Source of the DNA: Rhodospirillaceae bacterium
GTDB taxonomy: Bacteria > Pseudomonadota > Alphaproteobacteria > Rhodospirillales > Rhodospirillaceae
Direction of reading: 5' to 3'
DNA: 64,000 nt
NCBI GenBank assembly: GCA_028822445.1
Contig: JAPKDQ010000001.1
Span: forward strand, 558,001 to 622,000
How positions within the stretch are numbered: the stretch's first letter is position 1; each line of letters starts with the position of its first letter. The translations under genes were made by a program, and so were the position numbers. Of the stretch, positions 58,902-64,000 are shown piece after piece. Under the pieces are notes generated by a model. It had not been told where the DNA came from. It did no database searches and saw only the letters and a list, made by a program, of their open reading frames with translations.

Positions 58902-59648
58902 GTGCCAGAAAAGAAAGCGCGTCTTGATCAAATACTGTTTGATAGAGGACTGGTTGATTCTCTGACACGTGCTCGGGCTTTGATTATGGCCGGTGCGGTC
59001 TACACGGGCGAAAAGCGTCTCGATAAGCCAGGAAACCAGACTCCCCTCGATACGCCCCTCGCGGTTCGAACCAAGGACCATCCGTGGGTATCCCGTGGCG
59101 GTTTAAAACTCGATCATGGTCTTGAGCATTTCCAAATCGACGTGGAAGGAATGATAGCAATTGATGTCGGAGCATCAACGGGCGGCTTCACCGACGTTTT
59201 ACTTAGCCGAGGCGTGTTGTCTGTTTACGCTGTAGATGTCGGCTATGGTCAGTTGGATAGCAAGTTGCGGGACGATCACCGCGTGACTGTTTTAGAACGC
59301 ACGAATGCTCGGCATATCAATTCGGAGCAGGTGCCGGTACTGGCTGATATCGTTGTCTGCGATGCCAGCTTTATTGGTTTGCGTACTATTCTTCCGGCGG
59401 CCATGCAACTCACGAGATCGGGTGCCTATCTCGTTGCCTTGATTAAACCGCAGTTTGAAGTCGGTAAAGAGAGCGTTGGTAAGAAGGGCGTGGTCCGAGA
59501 CCCTGATTTGCATCAAGTAGTATGCGATATGATTTCGACTTGGCTCAGTGATCAATCAGACTGGTCTGTGCTTGGTATTGCCGAAAGCCCGATAACCGGA
59601 CCGGAAGGAAACAAAGAGTTCCTAATTGGCGCCCGACGGTCTTCCTAG
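58902..59648 (+). CDS. tlyA: TlyA-family rRNA methyltransferase
   Basis: S4-domain plus FtsJ-like protein. Residues 5-65 form the S4 RNA-binding domain (ARLDQILFDRGLVDSLTRARALIMAGAVYT). The methyltransferase part has AIDVGASTGGFTDVLLSRG (SAM loop), VVCDASFIGLRTIL and LIKPQFEVGK. Relatives methylate 2'-O of ribosomal RNA and/or act as haemolysin-like proteins; the rRNA role is favoured. Length 248, GTG start, 13 bases after dxs. Confidence 0.92.
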   Translation: MPEKKARLDQILFDRGLVDSLTRARALIMAGAVYTGEKRLDKPGNQTPLDTPLAVRTKDHPWVSRGGLKLDHGLEHFQIDVEGMIAIDVGASTGGFTDVLLSRGVLSVYAVDVGYGQLDSKLRDDHRVTVLERTNARHINSEQVPVLADIVVCDASFIGLRTILPAAMQLTRSGAYLVALIKPQFEVGKESVGKKGVVRDPDLHQVVCDMISTWLSDQSDWSVLGIAESPITGPEGNKEFLIGARRSS

Positions 59649-59657
59649 TGTTATAGC

Positions 59658-61448
59658 CTATCTAATAATCAAAGTTGGCGCGTATAATACCCCAGCCTCT
59701 GGTCCTCGCGCGTAAGGTGTAATCCATGTGTTGATGGATTGGGTGATTGCCACAAGACTTTCAATGGCGCTCTCTATCCCGAATGGAAAACTGCCGTCTT
59801 CGAGTGCATCCAGAACACTCTGAAACGGATCTTTTTGTTTGGGGTAGCTGACTAATTTCACTAAATCATCCGGAGCAAGGCCTATGGCAACCTTGGTGTG
59901 ATCAATTGCATCGCTTAGGCCGCCGAGCTTATCGACTAGCCCAATGCGCTTGGCATCAGCGCCACTCCAGACCCTCCCTTTAGCGAGCCCACGCATCTCC
60001 TCTATAGGCATGTCACGGCCCTCTGCAGCTTTGGTCGTGAAGTCGTCGTAAATGGCGTCGAGGGTTCGATTCATGCGATCTAATTCGGCGGCATTGAAGT
60101 CGCGCGATGGCGTGAAGATGTCACCGTTCTCTCCGTATTTGAGGGTGGACCAGTTGATGCCCAACTTGTCCAAGGCATCTTCGAATACGAGTTTATTAAC
60201 GATGACGCCAATCGAACCGGTTATGGTTCCCGGCTGTGCAAAAATGGTATCGGCATTCATCGCAATGAAATACCCACCGGATGCCGCAGTGTTGCCCATG
60301 GAAACGATAAAGGGCTTACCTGCTTCTTTGGCTCGAATGATTTCACGCCATATCGTGTCAGAGGCAACGTAAGAGCCTCCTGGGCTGTCAACGCGAAGAA
60401 GGATGGCGTCAACGCCTTTATCTTCCGCCGCGTCTCGGACGGCTTTGGCAAGAGTATCAGCGCCTATCCCGGATTGTCTGCTAAAAGGGCTTCCGTCAGA
60501 TGTTCCACGGGCAATTGCGCCGACCGCATTTATAATAGCAATGCTGCGCTTGGCCTCTGGGGTTTCTTCTGGCAATCCGAAGCCTAGGTAGCGACGCACG
60601 GATACGCGTTTGCCACCTTCAATCATGTCATCGAGGCTTTGATTGAACTCGTCACGATAGGCTAGACGATCAACTAAACCACCGTGCATGGCTTCTTTCG
60701 CGAGCAAGGGGCCATTAGCCATCAGCGCCTTTACGTTGTCTTGGCTAATGTCGCGTGAGTGAGCGATACCTTCGACGATCTGGTTAAAAATGGATCCGAA
60801 TAATGCGTCGAGCGCTTCTTTGTTAGGCTCTGACATTTCCGTGTTGGTTAGATTCTCTGCTGCAGATTTATATTCATATCGCTGTAGAACGTTTGCGCGC
60901 ACGCCGAGTTTGTCTAAAAATCCCCTTAGATAAGGTTGCTCTATGGCCAAACCGGTTAGTCCGATACTACCTGAGGGTTGCAGCCAAATTTTTTCAAAGG
61001 CCGTTGCTAAATAATAGGCTGTTGTCGCATTGCCCAGCTCACCCAATGTATCTGTATATAGAAGGGTGGGCTTGCCACTGGTCCGGAACTTAGCGACAGC
61101 GTCGCGAATTTCCTGAACTTGTGCTAAACCTAAGCTTTGTCCACTGATGTTTGCTACGACGGCTTTTACGCGACCGTCATTGCCTGCGCGGCGCAGTGCA
61201 ATGACCGCATCCTGTAACGTTGTGCGCTTAGTTGACACACCAAGCGCGGAGAAATCTGTTCCGCCCTGGCCTTCGGAGAATCCTGCATCAAGGTTTAAAG
61301 AGAGGACGATATTGTCGGGGACTTTTGCGGCCTGATTAGGCAATCCGTCCATATTGGATAGGAAGTAGATAAAGATGCCAATTAGAGTGAGGACGAAGAA
61401 CCCAAGACTGGCGAGACTGCCAATAAGAAACTTCGCGATTGTCCGCAT
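59658..61448 (-). CDS. sppA: Signal peptide peptidase SppA (67K type)
   Basis: Membrane-bound serine/lysine protease that degrades released signal peptides. One N-terminal membrane helix (KFLIGSLASLGFFVLTLIGIFIYFL). As in E. coli SppA, the catalytic pair spans the two halves: Lys194 in RYEYKSAAE and Ser390 in GNTAASGGYFIA. The duplicated ClpP-like fold is evident. Length 596. Convergent with tlyA, with 9 bases between the stops. Confidence 0.95.
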   Translation of the reverse strand: MRTIAKFLIGSLASLGFFVLTLIGIFIYFLSNMDGLPNQAAKVPDNIVLSLNLDAGFSEGQGGTDFSALGVSTKRTTLQDAVIALRRAGNDGRVKAVVANISGQSLGLAQVQEIRDAVAKFRTSGKPTLLYTDTLGELGNATTAYYLATAFEKIWLQPSGSIGLTGLAIEQPYLRGFLDKLGVRANVLQRYEYKSAAENLTNTEMSEPNKEALDALFGSIFNQIVEGIAHSRDISQDNVKALMANGPLLAKEAMHGGLVDRLAYRDEFNQSLDDMIEGGKRVSVRRYLGFGLPEETPEAKRSIAIINAVGAIARGTSDGSPFSRQSGIGADTLAKAVRDAAEDKGVDAILLRVDSPGGSYVASDTIWREIIRAKEAGKPFIVSMGNTAASGGYFIAMNADTIFAQPGTITGSIGVIVNKLVFEDALDKLGINWSTLKYGENGDIFTPSRDFNAAELDRMNRTLDAIYDDFTTKAAEGRDMPIEEMRGLAKGRVWSGADAKRIGLVDKLGGLSDAIDHTKVAIGLAPDDLVKLVSYPKQKDPFQSVLDALEDGSFPFGIESAIESLVAITQSINTWITPYARGPEAGVLYAPTLIIR

Positions 61449-61485
61449 AATCTAGATGTCCGTTTTAATAAAAGCTGTGAGCCGT

Positions 61486-62571
61486 TTAACCGTTTTGAGC
61501 TTTATGTCTCAGTAAATGGTCCGCAAGAACGATCGCCATCATTGCTTCGGCCACAGGAACGCCACGAATTCCAACGCATGGATCATGGCGGCCTTTCGTT
61601 TTGATATCGACATTATTGCCATGGACATCGACTGTTTTCCGAGGCGTTAAAATCGAACTTGTCGGTTTTATGGCTAGTCGGGCGACGATGTCTTGGCCAG
61701 ACGAGATGCCGCCGAGAATCCCACCGGCTTTGTTACTTAAGAATTCGACGTCGCCTTGATCTGTCATCCGCATCTCATCGGCATTTTCTTCGCCAGACAA
61801 GGCTGCGGCCTCGAAACCGGCGCCAATTTCGACACCTTTAGCGGCATTGATACTCATAAGGGCGGCGGATACGTCAGCATCAAGCTTGCCGTAAATGGGA
61901 GCTCCAAATCCTGCCGGGATTCCTTCAGCTGTAACTTCTATTACTGCGCCTGCCGAGGAGCCATCTTTACGGACTTGGTCAAGATAAGTCTCCCAGGTTG
62001 CGGCCGCTTCGGGGTCCGGGCAGAAAAATGGATTGTTGTCGACTTCGGCCCAGTCCCAGTTGTCACGGTTTATTTTGTGGGCACCGATCTGCACGAGTGC
62101 ACCGCGGATTGTAACCGCATCTCCAAGCGCTGCCGCTAGTACTTTACGAGCGATCCCTCCAGCTGCAACGCGCATGGCTGTCTCGCGGGCAGAGGAGCGG
62201 CCACCACCACGGTAATCTCGGATTCCGTATTTTTTCCAATAGGTGTAGTCGGCGTGCCCTGGACGGAACTTCTCAGCGATATCGCCGTAGTCTTTAGAGC
62301 GAGCATCGATATTCTCAACCAAGAGGCCAATTGATGTGCCTGTGGTTACACCGTCGAAGACGCCTGAGAGAATTTTTACCTGATCCGGTTCTTTTCTCTG
62401 GGTCGTAAACCTCGACGTACCTGGCTTGCGTTTCTCCATCCAGGCTTGGATGTCGTTTTCACTTAGGGGAATCTGTGGAGGTACGCCGTCAACCACACAC
62501 CCAATGGCAGGGCCATGGCTTTCGCCGAAGGTTGTGAAGCGGAAGAGGGTGCCGAATGAATTTGCAGACAT
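61486..62571 (-). CDS. aroC: Chorismate synthase
   Basis: Last common step of aromatic amino acid synthesis, converting EPSP to chorismate with reduced FMN. Signatures: [69 protein letters not shown], and the late [25 protein letters not shown]. Length 361. It starts 8 bases after the fabI stop, a frequent alphaproteobacterial pair. Confidence 0.97.
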   Translation of the reverse strand: MSANSFGTLFRFTTFGESHGPAIGCVVDGVPPQIPLSENDIQAWMEKRKPGTSRFTTQRKEPDQVKILSGVFDGVTTGTSIGLLVENIDARSKDYGDIAEKFRPGHADYTYWKKYGIRDYRGGGRSSARETAMRVAAGGIARKVLAAALGDAVTIRGALVQIGAHKINRDNWDWAEVDNNPFFCPDPEAAATWETYLDQVRKDGSSAGAVIEVTAEGIPAGFGAPIYGKLDADVSAALMSINAAKGVEIGAGFEAAALSGEENADEMRMTDQGDVEFLSNKAGGILGGISSGQDIVARLAIKPTSSILTPRKTVDVHGNNVDIKTKGRHDPCVGIRGVPVAEAMMAIVLADHLLRHKAQNG

Positions 62572-62579
62572 GCGGTTGT

Positions 62580-63419
62580 CTAATCTTTCAGTTTTGCGCC
62601 ATCGAGCAAATCAGAGATATCTTGTGCTGATTCTGGGGCCATCATCCCCACGATGTGATATCCGCAGTCGACATGGTGCACTTCACCAGTCACGGCGCTT
62701 GATAGGTCGCTGATTAAATACAGACCGGATCGGCCGACATCATCCAAAGTGACATTACGGCGCATGGGTGAATTTAGCTCGTTCCATTTGAGAATGTAAC
62801 GAAAGTCTCCGATACCAGACGCTGCTAATGTTTTCATTGGGCCAGCAGATATAGCGTTGACCCGAATATTGTCACGGCCGAGATCTGTCGCTAAGTAGCG
62901 AACGCTTGCTTCCAAGGCAGCCTTTGCAACCCCCATTACGTTGTAGTGGGGGATAACGCGTTCAGCGCCGTAGTAGCTCAGAGTTACTAACGAGCCGCCC
63001 TCTGTCATCAATGGAGCCGCGCGACGGCAGACATCCGTGAATGAGAAGCATGAGATGTCCATGGTGCGCAGGAAGTTCTCACGTGTCGTGTCGGCATACC
63101 GTCCGTTGAGTTCTGCCTTGTCTGAAAAGGCTACGGCATGAAGGACGAAGTCAATCCTGTCCCACGTGTTGCCGACTTGCTCGAACAGCGCATCCATCGA
63201 AGCAGGATCAGTAACATCGCAAGGCGCTATTATTTTGGCATCAACGCTTTCCGCCAGCGGTCTTACTCGTTTTTCAAGTGCACCGCCTTGATATGTGAAT
63301 GCTAGTTCCGCGCCTTGTTCTGCGGCCTGGCGTGCGATCCCCCATGCGATGGATCGCTCATTTGCCACGCCCATCACTAGGCCACGCCGTCCAGATAGAA
63401 TTCCGGGCTGCCCGCTCAT
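62580..63419 (-). CDS. fabI: Enoyl-[acyl-carrier-protein] reductase (NADH)
   Basis: Last reduction of fatty acid elongation. The short-chain dehydrogenase glycine region is [16 protein letters not shown], with LHAVAFSDK and the active site Tyr159-x6-Lys166 in [48 protein letters not shown] is typical of FabI. Length 279. FabI is the triclosan/isoniazid-type target. A good promoter candidate lies about 65-95 bases upstream. Confidence 0.95.
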   Translation of the reverse strand: MSGQPGILSGRRGLVMGVANERSIAWGIARQAAEQGAELAFTYQGGALEKRVRPLAESVDAKIIAPCDVTDPASMDALFEQVGNTWDRIDFVLHAVAFSDKAELNGRYADTTRENFLRTMDISCFSFTDVCRRAAPLMTEGGSLVTLSYYGAERVIPHYNVMGVAKAALEASVRYLATDLGRDNIRVNAISAGPMKTLAASGIGDFRYILKWNELNSPMRRNVTLDDVGRSGLYLISDLSSAVTGEVHHVDCGYHIVGMMAPESAQDISDLLDGAKLKD

Positions 63420-63795
63420 ATGACGTCCTGTATCTTGAAGCTAAAAACGTGTCAGATTTCAGTCTGATTATACAAACTGTATATATTCTACACCACTTAA
63501 AGTTAAGGGCAAGACTGACGCTATGAATGGCCCTGCTGATCATCTGGAAAAGGTCATTATGTTACAGAGAATGAAACCTGTCAGGACAAGCGTCGAAGTA
63601 ACCAATCGAGTGGAGATTGCAGTTTTTAGTGTTGAGCGGGTTATAGTTTCCTCATTAATCTCTCATAGTATATGAACCCTTAGCGCACTATAAATGGCGT
63701 AAAACAAGGGCGCAATTGGGTGTCTTTAGGTTGACATCTGCATGATCTCAGACCAGACCTGAGCATGGATTTGTGACGTTCGTAAGAGAGAAATT
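63420..63795. other. Divergent fabI / pdxH intergenic region
   Basis: 376 bases between divergent genes. The fabI side (63450-63512) is AT-rich with the promoter boxes and the TCAGA/TCTGA repeat. The pdxH side contains a TTGACA at about 63732 but no matching -10 box, and TATAAA at 63689 without a good -35. A 50-codon open frame at 63523-63675 has no ribosome site and no recognisable family. No RNA gene was recognised. Confidence 0.5.
63485..63512 (-). promoter_or_regulatory. fabI: Candidate fabI promoter
   Basis: On the minus strand TTGCCC (63507-63512) and TAGAAT (63485-63490) are separated by 16 bases. A second perfect TATAAT lies further in at 63467-63472, overlapping an inverted repeat TCAGA-N6-TCTGA (63452-63467) that could be an operator or a second start region. 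Confidence 0.5.
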
Positions 63796-64000
63796 ATGGC
63801 GACTATGGACATCATTCCAACCGTTGACGACCCCATGGCCTTGTTTAACGCTTGGTTCAAGGACGCTCAGGATTCCGAGATTAATGACCCAGATGCTATG
63901 AGTTTGGCTACAGCAACGCCAGGCGGTGTGCCTTCGGTTCGCATGGTTCTCCTCAAGGCACTGAGTGCTGAGGGGTTTACGTTTTACACGAATAAAGAAA
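63796..64000 (+). CDS. pdxH: Pyridoxine 5'-phosphate oxidase (5' end only)
   Basis: FMN enzyme that makes pyridoxal 5'-phosphate. Only the first 68 codons are in the window: [86 protein letters not shown] and PSVRMVLLK are characteristic of the family N-terminus. AGAGAG upstream supports ATG 63796. The 3' end lies beyond the window. Confidence 0.92.
   Translation, partial: MATMDIIPTVDDPMALFNAWFKDAQDSEINDPDAMSLATATPGGVPSVRMVLLKALSAEGFTFYTNKE

Noticed and set aside
63523-63675. 50-codon open frame (MNGPADHLEKVIMLQRMKPVR...) between fabI and pdxH
   Set aside because: No ribosome site, no recognisable family, and it begins just upstream of the divergent fabI promoter. Probably chance.

Overview
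This window looks like a chromosomal housekeeping segment of an alphaproteobacterium, probably a free-living or marine Rhodospirillales/SAR116-like lineage; the order cannot be fixed from sequence alone. Alphaproteobacterial marks are a circularly permuted two-piece tmRNA gene, an alpha-type SspB, HdaA with its clamp-binding motif QLPLDL next to a DUF2066 protein, an FtsZ with a long Pro/Ala-rich linker, an RHH_4-type ribbon-helix-helix protein, and rnpB at the head of the division/cell-wall cluster. No mobile element, CRISPR array, prophage, tRNA or rRNA gene was seen.

Region 1 (1-22.8 kb, all minus strand) is an unusually complete dcw cluster. In transcription order it holds rnpB, mraZ, rsmH, ftsL, ftsI, murE, murF, mraY, murD, ftsW, murG, murC, murB, ddl, ftsQ, ftsA, ftsZ, then lpxC, bamD and recN (3' end cut by the window edge). 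Most junctions are 1-35 base overlaps, implying translational coupling. Together these genes make lipid II, polymerise and cross-link septal peptidoglycan, build the Z-ring, and start lipid A and outer-membrane protein assembly.

Region 2 (22.8-31.2 kb) has an AmpD-like amidase, an EamA/DMT transporter and rpoH on the minus strand, then an acyl-CoA dehydrogenase and a large AsmA-family protein on the plus strand.

Region 3 (30.9-35.9 kb, minus) runs ssrA (tmRNA), sspB, a class I Fe-S fumarase, an alpha/beta hydrolase, a class II fumarase and a small RHH protein. The last four are separated by only 3, 12 and 5 bases. Two unrelated fumarases in one tight unit, and a tmRNA gene beside the adaptor that recognises its tag, are the most distinctive arrangements in the window.

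Region 4 (35.9-47 kb) is thyA-folA, mrp (opposite strand), hflK-hflC-degP (membrane protein quality control), holC, ndk, purN, purM (convergent), a DUF2066 protein and hdaA. Region 5 (47-52.6 kb) is a SixA-like phosphatase, ppk1 and ppx (polyphosphate synthesis and breakdown) and rnd. Region 6 (52.7-64 kb) is aspS, a histone-deacetylase-family hydrolase, the xseB-ispA-dxs-tlyA run (isoprenoid precursors), then sppA, aroC and fabI on the minus strand and the 5' end of pdxH.

I found no clearly novel multi-gene system. Several start sites were moved inward from the longest open frame on ribosome-site, overlap or family-length grounds; each entry says so.
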